The notes: generated by a model from the sequence alone, not told the origin. Shown: positions 16,803 through 26,334, counted from the first letter of the stretch. The stretch: DNA of 64,000 bases from Bradyrhizobium sp. AZCC 1610 (GCF_036924515.1 NZ_JAZHRR010000001.1:6357001-6421000), one strand, 5' to 3'. Translations and numbers: made by a program.

Positions 16803-17507
16803 GTGGAACCGATTCTTGTTTATGGCTTCCCGGCCGGAAGCTCGATGGGGCTTGTCGCCGCCCTCGAATGGCTTGGCAAACCCTATCGATTGTGCCGGGT
16901 CGATATGCTCGGCGAGATGCGCGACCCTTCCTATGCCCGCATCAATGCCCGGCATGAAACGCCGGTCCTGATCACGGATGCAGGGCGGGTGCTGACCGAG
17001 ACGATGGCGATCGCCGGATGGCTCGAGGCAAGAGACAGCGAGCGGCGCATCAGCTTCGCACCGCTTTCGCCGGAAGCAGACCGGATGCACCAGCTGATGG
17101 GCTTTGTTAACTCGGGATTCACCAGCGCGTTCTCGCCGCTATGGGCAGCGATGGAGATGGCGAAACCGAACCCGCAAATGCAGGCATCGCTGCGTGAGTT
17201 CGGCGCCGCGCGGGTGATCGAGCGGCATGACAGGCTCGAGGCCATGATCGGGGATCAGCCTTTTCTCATGGGTGAGCGCCCGACGCTGGCCGATGGACTT
17301 CTGGTCGGCGTCGCGCGATGGCTCGATTTCCATCAGGTCACTGATCCCTCACGCTGGCCAAAACTCGCCGCCCTGCGCCGGCGCATTGAGGCCGACCCCG
17401 CCGTGATCTATGCAACGTCGTTGGAGAATGGCGGCATCGGTTCGGGAACGGGCGCTTGTGCCGGCCACATCCCACTCGCGGATGTTATCGAGCGGTTCGG
17501 CGACTGA
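16803..17507 (+). CDS. glutathione S-transferase
   Basis: The 234-residue GST has an N-terminal thioredoxin-like domain (ILVYGFPAGSSMGLVAALEW, HETPVLITDAGRVLTETMAI) and a helical C-terminal domain (FLMGERPTLADGLLVGVARW, the N-capping region). The catalytic residue near the N-terminus is probably one of the Ser in PAGSSMG, as in theta/beta-like bacterial GSTs. The start is GTG. Divergence from an HxlR regulator with an operator-like palindrome suggests induction by an electrophile. Confidence 0.85.
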   Translation: MEPILVYGFPAGSSMGLVAALEWLGKPYRLCRVDMLGEMRDPSYARINARHETPVLITDAGRVLTETMAIAGWLEARDSERRISFAPLSPEADRMHQLMGFVNSGFTSAFSPLWAAMEMAKPNPQMQASLREFGAARVIERHDRLEAMIGDQPFLMGERPTLADGLLVGVARWLDFHQVTDPSRWPKLAALRRRIEADPAVIYATSLENGGIGSGTGACAGHIPLADVIERFGD

Positions 17508-17599
17508 GGTCACGAGCACGGCCCGGCAGCATCATCCTCGGTGTTGGTAAAAACAAACAGGGCGAACCGTCGACGAACGGGCACGCGATGCTCGCCGGG

Positions 17600-17839
17600 C
17601 TAGTCGAATGCTACGCCGACCCTGTACTCCCTGCGCCAAACGACATGGCAAAGCAGCTTCAATCCGTCCTCAGGGAGGATCAATGCGAATTCATTGGGAA
17701 TACGGATCAGGTCCGGAAAATCCAGCGCCGCGCCCGTAGCGGATAGATCGCGAACGGTACAAGCATACTTGTCGCCGCCATACTCGATTTTGGCGGCCTT
17801 CATAACACGCACACGTGGCGCAATCCGGGTTTCGACCAT
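17600..17839 (-). CDS. PilZ domain protein
   Basis: The 79-residue single-domain PilZ-like protein reads MVETRIAPRVRVMKAAKI, CTVRDLSATGAALDFPD (the D-x-S-x-x-G element), then LLCHVVWRREYRVGVAFD. The R-x-x-x-R cyclic-di-GMP motif is only partly present at the N-terminus (RIAPRVRV), so ligand binding is uncertain. The internal Met at residue 9 of the longest frame is chosen as start because the motif begins there. Many rhizobial genomes carry dozens of such genes. Confidence 0.8.
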   Translation of the reverse strand: MVETRIAPRVRVMKAAKIEYGGDKYACTVRDLSATGAALDFPDLIRIPNEFALILPEDGLKLLCHVVWRREYRVGVAFD

Positions 17840-18114
17840 CGCGAAAACTCCGCGAGACATCAAAGGAGACAGTATCCAAAAAGGGTACTATGCAGCCGAA
17901 AGATTAAATATTCGGGAATTTCCGGGCTGCCGGCCCGGCTGGTCGCCGAAATAGTCTTCATGTGACGCAAATCGCGAGCGCAGGCCGGGATTAGGTGGCG
18001 CCGAGCCGATGGCGGCGGCGGGGCTGCCGGAGAGGTGAGCCCACGGCATTCGGTCGCGGGGCCGAAGCCCCGCGCAGTGCACCCGTGACGAACGACCGCA
18101 AGTGAGGTCCGGCT

Positions 18115-19644
18115 TTACTTCCACTTCGCCAGATAAAACCGCGGCAGTTCGTCCGGATACGGCGTGAAATCAAGCTGCTTGGAATGGCCATAGGTCGTCA
18201 CATAGGTATGCAGCGGCGCCCAGTAGGCCTGCTCGGTGATCTTCTTGATTGCCGCCGAATAGGCCTCCTTGCGCACCTCGGGGTTAATGGATGATCCGCC
18301 TTGCAGCAGCCACTTCTGCACGTCGGGATCGCGCGCATAGTCGTCGGCGCCGCCGTCGAAGTAGTTCGGCAGGATAGCCGAGACGTCGTTGATCGAGTAG
18401 CTGCCCCAGCTTCCGAGATACGCGCGCAGCTCACCCGCTTTGGCACGCTGGATCAGCGCCGCCGTCTGGAGCTGATTGAGCTTGGCGCGGATACCGACCG
18501 CATGCAGGTAGTTCTGGACCGACGAGCCCCATTGCGGCAGCACGTAACTGGCAAGCTCGACATCGAAGCCATCGGGATAACCGGCCTCGGCCAGAAGCTG
18601 CTTCGACTTCGCCGGATTGTAGTCGTAGGTCACGGCTGCTTCGGCATCGCAGCCGAATTGCGACGGGAAACACGGCGCTGCAGGAACGCGGCTGCCGCCG
18701 GTGACCAGCTTGTCGGCGATCGCCTTGCGGTCGATCGCGTGCCAGATCGCCTGACGCACCTTGAGCTTGGTCAGCGGATTGTCGGCCCCGGTGCGGCCGC
18801 CAGCATCCATCGAGAGAAAGCCGATCCGCATCGATTCCTTGCGCACCGCCTGCAGATGCGGCATCCGGTTCACAGGCTCGAGCTGATCCGGGTTCATGTT
18901 CCAGATCCAGTCGGCACGGCCGGCGAGCAATTCCGTCATCTCGGTGCCGGCATCCGGTACGAAGCGCACGCTCATCTTCTTGATCGCAGGCTTGCCCTTG
19001 GGGCTGCCGGCCCAGTAATCCTCGAACCGCTCGAAATCGATGGAGACGCCGGACTCGACCTTGGTGATCTTGTAGGGACCCGCGCCGACCGGCGCCTTGG
19101 CGTAGCCTTCGGCACCGACCTTCTCACGATAGGCCTTGGGATAGATCGGCAGCACCAGCGCGAAATATTCCAGCGCCGCGGGGTTCGGCCGCTTCAGCTT
19201 GACGCGCACCGATAGGTCACCGGTCTTCTCCGCCTTGTCGATCCAGTTGTAGTTCGACGGCGTCGACACGCGGCTCGCCGGATCGGCCACGATGTTGATG
19301 GTGTAGACGACGTCGTCGGCAGTGAACGCGCTGCCGTCATGGAATTTTACGCCCGGCCGCAGCGTGAACTCGATCGTGGTCGGATCCGGAAACTTCCACT
19401 CGGTTGCGAGCAGCGGCTCGAGCTTGAAGGTATCCGGGTTGCGGTAGACCAGCGCGTCCCAGCCCTGATGGTGCATCACCACGCCGGTGCGCAAATTGTT
19501 GTAGAAGGGATCGACGTTGGGAAGCGCGTCGCGCATCACGATCCGCAGCGTGTCGGCGGATTTCTGAGCTGTCGCGGGCACCGCACCGGCGCCGAGCAGA
19601 GCTGCCGCCAGAATGGCAGCACCGAGTTTGTTTTGCATACGCAT
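18115..19644 (-). CDS. peptide/nickel-type ABC transporter substrate-binding protein
   Basis: The 509-residue family 5 extracellular solute-binding protein has a Sec signal (MQNKLGAAILAAALLGAGAV), cleaved after ATAQ. Conserved stretches include GWDALVYRNPDTFKLEPLLA, TIEFTLRPGVKFHDGSAFTA and VRQAIWHAIDRKAIAD. It binds oligopeptides or other solutes in the periplasm and delivers them to the permeases encoded upstream. The start is at MRMQNK, where GGAGGG is correctly spaced. It is the last gene of a five-gene operon, 46 nt after the second ATPase gene. Confidence 0.9.
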   Translation of the reverse strand: MRMQNKLGAAILAAALLGAGAVPATAQKSADTLRIVMRDALPNVDPFYNNLRTGVVMHHQGWDALVYRNPDTFKLEPLLATEWKFPDPTTIEFTLRPGVKFHDGSAFTADDVVYTINIVADPASRVSTPSNYNWIDKAEKTGDLSVRVKLKRPNPAALEYFALVLPIYPKAYREKVGAEGYAKAPVGAGPYKITKVESGVSIDFERFEDYWAGSPKGKPAIKKMSVRFVPDAGTEMTELLAGRADWIWNMNPDQLEPVNRMPHLQAVRKESMRIGFLSMDAGGRTGADNPLTKLKVRQAIWHAIDRKAIADKLVTGGSRVPAAPCFPSQFGCDAEAAVTYDYNPAKSKQLLAEAGYPDGFDVELASYVLPQWGSSVQNYLHAVGIRAKLNQLQTAALIQRAKAGELRAYLGSWGSYSINDVSAILPNYFDGGADDYARDPDVQKWLLQGGSSINPEVRKEAYSAAIKKITEQAYWAPLHTYVTTYGHSKQLDFTPYPDELPRFYLAKWK

Positions 19645-19690
19645 ATCGCCCTCCATTATCAGTGTTTTGTGAAGTGGCGTGAAGCACGCC

Positions 19691-20641
19691 TTATGCCAGA
19701 TGACACTCTACCATTCCCAGGGGCGGCCGGACCATGCGTGTTGGTGCCTCATGGCGGCAGCGTTCGACCGCGATGCGGCAGCGGGGATTGAACCGGCAGC
19801 CCGGCGGAATATTGGCCGGATCCGGCATGGCGTCGCCGAGGCCGATGTCCGGCACACCCTTGCCCGGCTCCGGTGTCAGCACACTTTCCAGCAGCACCTG
19901 CGTATAGGGATGCCGGGGCTCGCGAAATAGCGCGTCGGTTTCGTTGCGCTCGACGATCCGGCCGAGATACATCACCGCGACCTCGCTCGCGACGTGTTCC
20001 ACGACGGCGAGATTGTGGCTGATGAAGAGGTAGGTCAGCCCGAGATCGCGACGCAGATCGGCCAGCAGATTGAGGATTTGCGCCTGCACCGAGACGTCGA
20101 GCGCGCTGGTCGGCTCGTCGCAGATCACGATCCGCGGCTCCAGCACCAGTGCGCGCGCAATCGCGGCGCGCTGGCGTTGCCCGCCGGAGAGTTGCGCCGG
20201 CATGCGCTCGCCCATCGCGGCCGACAGGCCGACACGCTCGAGAATGCCTGCGACCCGGCGCTCGATCTCGCCGCGCGAGAACGTGCCCTGGGCGGCCAGC
20301 GGCAGGGCGACGATGTCCTTGATGCGCCGGCGCGGATTGAGCGAAGCGAACGGATCCTGGAACACCGGCTGGATCAGCCGGGCGCGCGCCTTGCGGTCGA
20401 GGTCGAACAGGCGCTTGCCGTCGACCAGAACGGTCCCTGCCGTCGGCTTGAGCAACCCGAGGATCATGCGCGCGAGCGTGGATTTGCCGCAGCCGGACTC
20501 GCCGACGACGCCGAGCACGCTGCCGGCCGGTACGCTGAAGGTGACATCGTCGACCGCGACCACGCGCTTTTCCGCCGACATCAACCCGGTGTTGACGCGG
20601 AATTCACACCGCAGGTTCTCAACCTCGATCGCGGCGGTCAT
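19691..20641 (-). CDS. oligopeptide ABC transporter ATP-binding protein (second ATPase)
   Basis: The 316-residue ATPase has Walker A GESGCGKST, signature LSGGQRQRAAIARAL, Walker B RIVICDEPTSALD and H-loop FISHNLAVVEH. The oligopeptide C-terminal zinc-site-like region (PPGCRFNPRCRIAVERC) is typical of DppF/OppF. The start MTAAIEVENL overlaps the preceding gene by ATGA. It would form the heterodimeric motor with the ATPase encoded upstream. Confidence 0.9.
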   Translation of the reverse strand: MTAAIEVENLRCEFRVNTGLMSAEKRVVAVDDVTFSVPAGSVLGVVGESGCGKSTLARMILGLLKPTAGTVLVDGKRLFDLDRKARARLIQPVFQDPFASLNPRRRIKDIVALPLAAQGTFSRGEIERRVAGILERVGLSAAMGERMPAQLSGGQRQRAAIARALVLEPRIVICDEPTSALDVSVQAQILNLLADLRRDLGLTYLFISHNLAVVEHVASEVAVMYLGRIVERNETDALFREPRHPYTQVLLESVLTPEPGKGVPDIGLGDAMPDPANIPPGCRFNPRCRIAVERCRHEAPTRMVRPPLGMVECHLA

Positions 20642-21618
20642 GCGGGTTGCAGCTCCGCCCAGTCCGGCTCGAGCCGGCAAAGATAGTCGTGCGCGTCGCC
20701 CGCCTGCCGCCGCGGAATTGCACGCGCGCATGTCTCGTCGGCATGGGCGCAGCGCGAGCGAAAGGCGCAGCCGGCAAAGCCCGCCCCGATCGCCGGCACC
20801 ACGCCGGGGATCGAACCAAGCGGCCGGTCGCGCTGCACGCGGCCCGGCACCGGCACGCAGGATAGGAGACCGCGCGTATAGGGGTGTTGCGGCGCGCGGA
20901 ACAGTTCCGCGGTCGTCGCGCGCTCGACCACCTCGCCGGCATACATGACAGACACATGATCGGCGACGCGCGCGACGATGCCGAGGTCGTGGGTAATCAA
21001 AAGGATGGACAGACCGAACTCGCGCTTGAGGTTGGCGAGCAGCCGCAGGATCTGCGCCTGCACCGTGACGTCGAGCGCCGTGGTCGGCTCGTCGGCGATC
21101 AGCAATTCGGGATCGCACATCAGCGCCATCGCGATCATCACGCGCTGGCGCAAGCCGCCCGAGAGCTGGTGCGGGAACTGGCCGAGCCGCATGCCGGGCG
21201 CGGTGATGCCGACGCGGCCCATCAGTTCGGCGGCGCGGTCCAGCGCCGCTGCCCGCGAGCCTCCCTTGTGGCGCGTCAGCACTTCCGCCATCTGCGAGCC
21301 GATCGTGAAGGCGGGGTTGAGGCTGGTCATCGGCTCCTGGAAGATCATCGCCATGCGATTGCCGCGCAGGCGCGCCATCTCGCGGTCCGATAGCGAGGTG
21401 AGGTCAGTGCCGGCAAAGCTCATCCGTTTCGCCGAACGGTGGCCGCCGCGCGCGAGCAGGCTCATTACCGCCAGCGCGGTGACCGACTTGCCGCAACCGG
21501 ATTCACCGACCAGGCAATGGGTCTCGCCCTTCTCGACCCGGAACGAGGCGCCGCGCACCGCCGCGGTGCGGCCGCCGAACGTCACCTGGAGCTCATCGAC
21601 TTCCAATAGCGCGCTCAT
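20638..21618 (-). CDS. oligopeptide ABC transporter ATP-binding protein (first ATPase)
   Basis: The 326-residue DppD/OppD-type ATPase has Walker A GESGCGKSV, signature LSGGLRQRVMIAMAL, Walker B ELLIADEPTTALD, H-loop LLITHDLGIVAR, and a C-terminal Cys-containing stretch (FRSRCAHADETCARAIP). The start MSALLEVDELQ is set by the ATGA overlap with the permease gene. Confidence 0.9.
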   Translation of the reverse strand: MSALLEVDELQVTFGGRTAAVRGASFRVEKGETHCLVGESGCGKSVTALAVMSLLARGGHRSAKRMSFAGTDLTSLSDREMARLRGNRMAMIFQEPMTSLNPAFTIGSQMAEVLTRHKGGSRAAALDRAAELMGRVGITAPGMRLGQFPHQLSGGLRQRVMIAMALMCDPELLIADEPTTALDVTVQAQILRLLANLKREFGLSILLITHDLGIVARVADHVSVMYAGEVVERATTAELFRAPQHPYTRGLLSCVPVPGRVQRDRPLGSIPGVVPAIGAGFAGCAFRSRCAHADETCARAIPRRQAGDAHDYLCRLEPDWAELQPA

Positions 21619-22496
21619 CGTAGCCGCTCCGCACCGAGCAGATTGCGCAGTCCGTCGCCGACTAGATTGATGCCGAGCACCAAAACCAGCAGCGCGACGC
21701 CGGGGATCATGATCACCCAGGGCGAAAAGAACATGTAGTCCTTGCCCTCGGCGATCATCAGCCCCCAGGACGGCAGCGGCGGCGGCACGCCGAGTCCGAG
21801 GAACGACAAGGCGGCTTCGAGCAGGATCGCCAGCGCCATCTCCAGCGTTGCCACGACGGCGAGATGACTGGCGATGTTCGGCAGGATCTCCTTGATGAGG
21901 ATATGCGACGTCGAGGCGCCGGCGCACCAGGCGGCGCTGACATAATCGTGGTTACGGACCTGCATGGTGGTGGCGCGGGCCACGACGGCGAAGCGATCCC
22001 ATAACAGCAGCCCAAGGGTCGCGACGACGAGCCCGAGGCCCGATCCCATCAGCCCGACCACCGCGAGCGCGACCAGCACGACGGGAATCGATAATCGCGT
22101 CGTGATGGCAAACAGCACGACATCATCGACGCGGCCGCCGAAGAATCCGCCGAGCACGCCGAGCGTGATGCCGATCAACCCCGACGTGATCACCGTCATG
22201 ATGCCGATCAACAATGAAATGCGTGCGCCATAGACCAGCCGCGCCAGATAATCCCGCCCGAGCTGGTCGGTGCCGAGCAGATGCCCCGCCTGGCTGCCTT
22301 CCATCCAGAACGGCGGCTTGAGACGGTTGCCGAGGTCCTGCGTGAATGGATCCTGCGGCACCAGCGCATTGCCGACGAGCGCGGCGGCCAGGACGATCGC
22401 GACGATGGCGATCCCGATCGCAAAGCCGGCGGTGCCGATGCGCGAGCTACCTGTGCTCGAAGGCTGCGGCGCCTGAATGGCAATCGGTTCGCTCAT
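21615..22496 (-). CDS. oligopeptide ABC transporter permease (DppC-like)
   Basis: The 293-residue inner-membrane permease has an N-terminal span (GFAIGIAIVAIVLAAALVG), then the OppC signature GTDQLGRDYLARLVYGARIS and about five further helices. The EAA-loop region is ARATTMQVRNHDYVSAAWCA. It overlaps both neighbours by ATGA. Confidence 0.9.
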   Translation of the reverse strand: MSEPIAIQAPQPSSTGSSRIGTAGFAIGIAIVAIVLAAALVGNALVPQDPFTQDLGNRLKPPFWMEGSQAGHLLGTDQLGRDYLARLVYGARISLLIGIMTVITSGLIGITLGVLGGFFGGRVDDVVLFAITTRLSIPVVLVALAVVGLMGSGLGLVVATLGLLLWDRFAVVARATTMQVRNHDYVSAAWCAGASTSHILIKEILPNIASHLAVVATLEMALAILLEAALSFLGLGVPPPLPSWGLMIAEGKDYMFFSPWVIMIPGVALLVLVLGINLVGDGLRNLLGAERLR

Positions 22497-23410
22497 CCGG
22501 TCCGCAGCCTCGGGTCAAGCAGCGCATTGAGGATGTCGGCCAGCAGCGTGAGGCCGATATAGAACACGGCGAGCACCAGCACCACCGCCTGCACGACGGG
22601 AAAATCATTCTTGGCGATGCTCTCCCAACCGAGATAGCCGACGCCATGCAGCGCGAATACCGTCTCGATGACGATCGAGCCGCCCAGCATGAAGCCGAGC
22701 TGGACCGCGGCAATCGATACGACGGGAATGGCGGCGTTGCGCAGCGCGTGCTTGAAGACGATGCGCGCCCGCGACAGGCCTTTGGCGCGCGCGGTGCGGA
22801 TATAGTCCGAGGCCATCGCCTCGATCATTCCCGAGCGCGTCAGCCGCGTCAGCGCCGGGATCGCCGTGAAGGCGAGCACGATCCCCGGCATCACGAAATG
22901 CTGCCAGGTGCCGGTGCCCGATATGGGCAGGATGCCGAGCTGCAGGCCGAGCACGATCATCAGGATCAGCGCCAGCCAGAAGCTCGGGACTGCCTGTCCC
23001 ACCATCGTGAATAAGGTCACGCCGCGATCGAGCCAGGTGTTCTCGCGAAGCGCCGCCAGGATGCCGAGCGGCAGCGAGATAATCAAGGCGAGGCTGAGGC
23101 CCACCAGGCCGAGCGTGACCGTGATCGGCAGGCGCTTCTGGATCAGGTTCGCCACGCTGTCCTTGAAGAAATAGCTCTGGCCGAAATCGCCGACCATGGC
23201 GCGGCCGGTCCAGGCGAAGAACTGGACGTAGAGCGGGCGGTCGAGGCCGTAGGCCTTGCGGATGATCTCGACGTCGGCCTGCGTCGCCTGCGGACCCGCG
23301 ATCGACACCGCGAGGTCGCCGGACAGCCGCGTCAGCAGGAACGCAAGCGTCATCACGGTGAGCGCAACCAGCACACCGAGAACAAGACGCCGGGCAATCA
23401 GACGCAACAT
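22493..23410 (-). CDS. oligopeptide ABC transporter permease (DppB-like)
   Basis: The 305-residue first gene of the operon encodes a DppB/OppB-type permease: N-terminal span LVLGVLVALTVMTLAFLLTR, then YGLDRPLYVQFFAW, the EAA loop SDYIRTARAKGLSRARIVFK and C-terminal GYLGWESIAKNDFPVVQAVV. Six membrane segments are expected. The promoter should lie in the following 500-base gap. Confidence 0.9.
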   Translation of the reverse strand: MLRLIARRLVLGVLVALTVMTLAFLLTRLSGDLAVSIAGPQATQADVEIIRKAYGLDRPLYVQFFAWTGRAMVGDFGQSYFFKDSVANLIQKRLPITVTLGLVGLSLALIISLPLGILAALRENTWLDRGVTLFTMVGQAVPSFWLALILMIVLGLQLGILPISGTGTWQHFVMPGIVLAFTAIPALTRLTRSGMIEAMASDYIRTARAKGLSRARIVFKHALRNAAIPVVSIAAVQLGFMLGGSIVIETVFALHGVGYLGWESIAKNDFPVVQAVVLVLAVFYIGLTLLADILNALLDPRLRTG

Positions 23411-23807
23411 ATATCAGGACTCCACGACCGACCCGGGACGCGCATTCTCAGATCGGCCGCCATACAACAAGGCGAACGTAACGGTGTCATCAAACAGTTG
23501 TCCCTTGCAAGAGAGGCGGCGATATTCGTGCAGGGTGTGCACGTCTTGTAATGTTGGCCTCACCTAAGATCGATTCGGGCCGCGGCTCGCTGCCTGCCGC
23601 GTTCCGATCGAGGCGTTTGAGAAACGTGGTGCGAGCGTTGCGCCCGTACACGCCATGGAGGCGAATGCAATGTGCATGCCATCGCAGGAGTTCTGACGCC
23701 AGATTAGCGCAACGCCCTCGCGCCCAAAAAATCAAACGAAATCAATGGCCTTGCTTCGGAGCGGCGGCCCTCCCGGAGCAATTGGGGGCACGAAGAGCGG
23801 CGAGCGA

Positions 23808-23885
23808 TCAATGGCTCATCTGCTGCTGCGCTTGATTTAGCCGGATCAGATCCCCGTCCGTTGTCTGGACGAAATCGGCGTAGTG
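23808..23885 (-). pseudogene. C-terminal remnant of a phosphoribosyltransferase gene
   Basis: Read on the minus strand this stretch gives HYADFVQTTDGDLIRL, then NQAQQQMSH and a stop. It closely matches the end of the intact phosphoribosyltransferase at 25663-26334 (YYADFAQTTDGEVIRLLKQ). No upstream part of the gene remains in the gap. It is a short, diverged duplicate left in the 510-base region between the transporter operon and the kinase gene; I saw nothing else in that gap. Confidence 0.7.
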
Positions 23886-23921
23886 AAGCAGCATCCAGCT
23901 CAGCATGGAGCGGGTTTCAGC

Positions 23922-25010
23922 TCAACGTGCGAGGCCCTTGAATAATCCGATGCTCACGCGCATTCCCTTGCCGGGGGCGCTGTCGACATAGAAATCCGCT
24001 TTGACGTTCTCCGTCAATGTACTGAGCATGAGTGCTGAAAGCTTCCCGGGCACAGGCCACTTAGCGCCTTCAGCAAGTCCGTTCCCGTCGTCTGCCACCA
24101 CGACCCGATAGTAGTTGTCGCGCTCCTGCAGGCATCTGACTGTCAATGTGCCAGATTCATGTCCATCAAAGGCGTACTTGAATGCATTCGTCAGCAGTTC
24201 ATTGACGAGAAGCCCCACGGGCATCGCCACGTTGATTGAAATCGGAGCTTGGTCGGCTTTGAGGTCCAGTCTGACGCCGTCAAGACCGTGAGTACGCGTC
24301 ACTGCGGACGCAATTTGCGTAAGATACTGGCCAAGATCGACGGTTTGACCAAGACCGTCGCCGGAAAGTTCTCGGTAGAGAATGGCCAATGATTCGATGC
24401 GTCCAGCCAGACGATCCAGCGCCGCCCGGTCAGCGCTGTCTTGATTGCGAATATCAAGGCGAATGAGGGCGGCGATCAGTTGCAGATTGTTCTTTACTCG
24501 ATGCTGCAACTCCTTCAGCAAAAGATCCTTATCGCGCAATTGCCGCTCAAATTCCTCACGCTGCGATTTTGCGCGCTCGGTAATGTCAATCAGCGCGACA
24601 ATGCGGTAGTCCTCCGTTCCATCCTCGTTTTGGATCACGCCAGCAAATGCATCTACCAATAGGTGCTTCGGCTGCTCGCGTTGAAATGTCCCGATAAAGT
24701 CATCGCAGTTGAGTAGCGACTTCGTGAAGGTGACATCAGGCTGTCCTTCGAGCGTGAACGACTCCAGGACCGACCAACCGCTTCCCTTGATTTCCGAGGC
24801 GGTTTGTCCCGTCAGCGCCTCATAGGACTTGTTCGCAAAAATTATGCGCTGGTCTCCACTGATTATTTTGGAGATGACGACCGCGATCGGTAAGCGATCG
24901 AGGAACAGTCTGAATTCGTGGGAGTTGATCGCTTCTGTGATATCGAGCGCATCGAACAGGTCATTGACCTGCTGCGAAGCGGACGCGGAACCCTGTTCTG
25001 GGTCACCCAT
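23922..25010 (-). CDS. PAS-containing sensor histidine kinase, HisKA_2 (HWE-like) type
   Basis: In this 362-residue kinase, residues ~35-145 form a PAS domain (VISKIISGDQRIIFANKSYE, LTGQTASEIKGSGW), followed by a short coiled coil. The HisKA_2 element LLLKELQHRVKNNLQLIAAL has the phospho-accepting His near 170. The ATPase domain has the N-box NELLTNAFKYAF and DDGNGL. There are no membrane spans, so it is a cytoplasmic sensor. The start MGDPEQ is preferred because GGACAGG precedes it. Such kinases often feed the alphaproteobacterial general stress response or other unlinked regulators; no cognate receiver is adjacent. Confidence 0.85.
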   Translation of the reverse strand: MGDPEQGSASASQQVNDLFDALDITEAINSHEFRLFLDRLPIAVVISKIISGDQRIIFANKSYEALTGQTASEIKGSGWSVLESFTLEGQPDVTFTKSLLNCDDFIGTFQREQPKHLLVDAFAGVIQNEDGTEDYRIVALIDITERAKSQREEFERQLRDKDLLLKELQHRVKNNLQLIAALIRLDIRNQDSADRAALDRLAGRIESLAILYRELSGDGLGQTVDLGQYLTQIASAVTRTHGLDGVRLDLKADQAPISINVAMPVGLLVNELLTNAFKYAFDGHESGTLTVRCLQERDNYYRVVVADDGNGLAEGAKWPVPGKLSALMLSTLTENVKADFYVDSAPGKGMRVSIGLFKGLAR

Positions 25011-25275
25011 TTTACCTGTCCTGATTGCGGCCGGGATTCGCTCCTGTCCCGCTATCCATGTAGACCGCACGTGGAGAATAATAAGGCTCTGGCGCATCAA
25101 CGCCAGTCAAATCCGGTGCGGCGGCGCGCGACCGCACCTTGGGGCCAAGGGAAGGGTCGTGGAAAGGTCGTCTGCCGAAGCTGCTTCGGGGCGACATTTG
25201 TCGCGATATCGAGATATCTCTCGGTTCCCGGACCACCGCGGTCGAAGCAGCCGGAGCCGCGGACCATGCAAATCT

Positions 25276-25464
25276 CTACCGGCGGCCCGCCGCCGCGATG
25301 CCGAGCGGCAAAGCCGCGAGCGGTGACTGCTTAACCGGCGTTTGCTCCTGTGCCGGAAGACGCAGCAGAGCTGCCGATTCCCTCGTGCCGTACACGAGCA
25401 TCGTCGCCGACCCGATGAGCAACATCAGGGCTGAGACGATAACGGCGAGGAAGATCCGTTCCAT
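25276..25464 (-). CDS. small membrane-anchored hypothetical protein (62 aa)
   Basis: The 62-residue protein has one N-terminal hydrophobic helix (MERIFLAVIVSALMLLIGSA), then an Ala/Leu-rich tail with basic C-terminus (AAAGRR). This looks like a signal anchor. It lies opposite no other good frame and just upstream of the kinase on the same strand. The function is unknown. Confidence 0.5.
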   Translation of the reverse strand: MERIFLAVIVSALMLLIGSATMLVYGTRESAALLRLPAQEQTPVKQSPLAALPLGIAAAGRR

Positions 25465-25564
25465 GAACGGTCAATGAACGGCAACGACGCACGTTCCGTC
25501 ATACTTGAGTATAGCAGCCAAGCGAGGCTTTCTTCCGCCGGCCGGCAGATCGAGGGACGTCCAG

Positions 25565-25619
25565 AACGTGCCGGGTTCGGCTTGAATTCGCGATGGTAGC
25601 CGCGCTCAAAGGCAAGCGG
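25565..25619 (-). pseudogene. fragment of a D-amino-acid dehydrogenase-like gene
   Basis: About 52 of these bases match 28804-28858, inside the intact oxidoreductase gene, with about four differences. Read on the minus strand it encodes PLAFERGYHREFKPNPAR in frame, the same segment as the intact protein. No flanking part of that gene survives. It lies directly behind the phosphoribosyltransferase gene. Confidence 0.7.
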
Positions 25620-25662
25620 GGCGAGCGGCCGCCCCTGCCGATCTTGGTCGATTTGCGGCGAG

Positions 25663-26334
25663 CTATGAATGGCTCAGCTGCTGCTGCGCTTGCTTGAGCA
25701 GGCGGATCACCTCTCCGTCGGTCGTCTGGGCAAAGTCGGCATAGTAAGCACCGACGGCGTAGAACGGATCGGGGGTCAGGAGACACACGACCTCGTCACA
25801 TTCCGTCGCGACTTCATCGAGACTGTCCCGCGGAGCGACCGGCACGGCGAGAACGAGGCGCCGCGGCCGGCTTTGTCGCACGCCTCGCAGCGCCGCCTTT
25901 ACTGTTCCGCCGGTGGCGATGCCATCGTCGACCACGATAACGGTGTGCCCGCTGGTATCGGCGGCGAGTTGCTCGCTGCGATAGAGAAGTCGACGGCGTT
26001 CGATTTCGGCGAGTTGCCGCTTCTGTTCCGCGGCGATGTAGCCCGGCGGCGGAGCGACCATGTCGACGACCTCCCAATTGAGCACGAGTTGCGGATTCCG
26101 GCCGTCGACCACGGCACCGATGCCAAGCTCCTCATGCCCGGGTGCCCCGATCTTGCACACCAGCAGGAGGTCGAGCGGCGCGGCGAGCGACTTCGCGACC
26201 TCGAAAGCGACGGGAACGCCGCCGCGCGGCAGCGCGAGAACCAACGGATTGGCGTCACGCAAGTGCGCAAGCGCCGCCGCGAGCTGGCGCCCGGCCTCAC
26301 GTCGATCGCTGAAGCTGTCCTGTCCAATCGTCAT
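25663..26334 (-). CDS. phosphoribosyltransferase family protein
   Basis: This 223-residue type I phosphoribosyltransferase fold has the PRPP loop HTVIVVDDGIATGGTVKAAL. An N-terminal part (LVLALPRGGVPVAFEVAKSL, LLVCKIGAPGHEELGIGAV) is typical of the stand-alone family often annotated as 'putative phosphoribosyl transferase'. It lacks nucleobase-specific motifs, so the base substrate is unknown. The start MTIGQDS follows GGAGCG. A broken C-terminal copy lies 2 kb away. Confidence 0.85.
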   Translation of the reverse strand: MTIGQDSFSDRREAGRQLAAALAHLRDANPLVLALPRGGVPVAFEVAKSLAAPLDLLLVCKIGAPGHEELGIGAVVDGRNPQLVLNWEVVDMVAPPPGYIAAEQKRQLAEIERRRLLYRSEQLAADTSGHTVIVVDDGIATGGTVKAALRGVRQSRPRRLVLAVPVAPRDSLDEVATECDEVVCLLTPDPFYAVGAYYADFAQTTDGEVIRLLKQAQQQLSHS

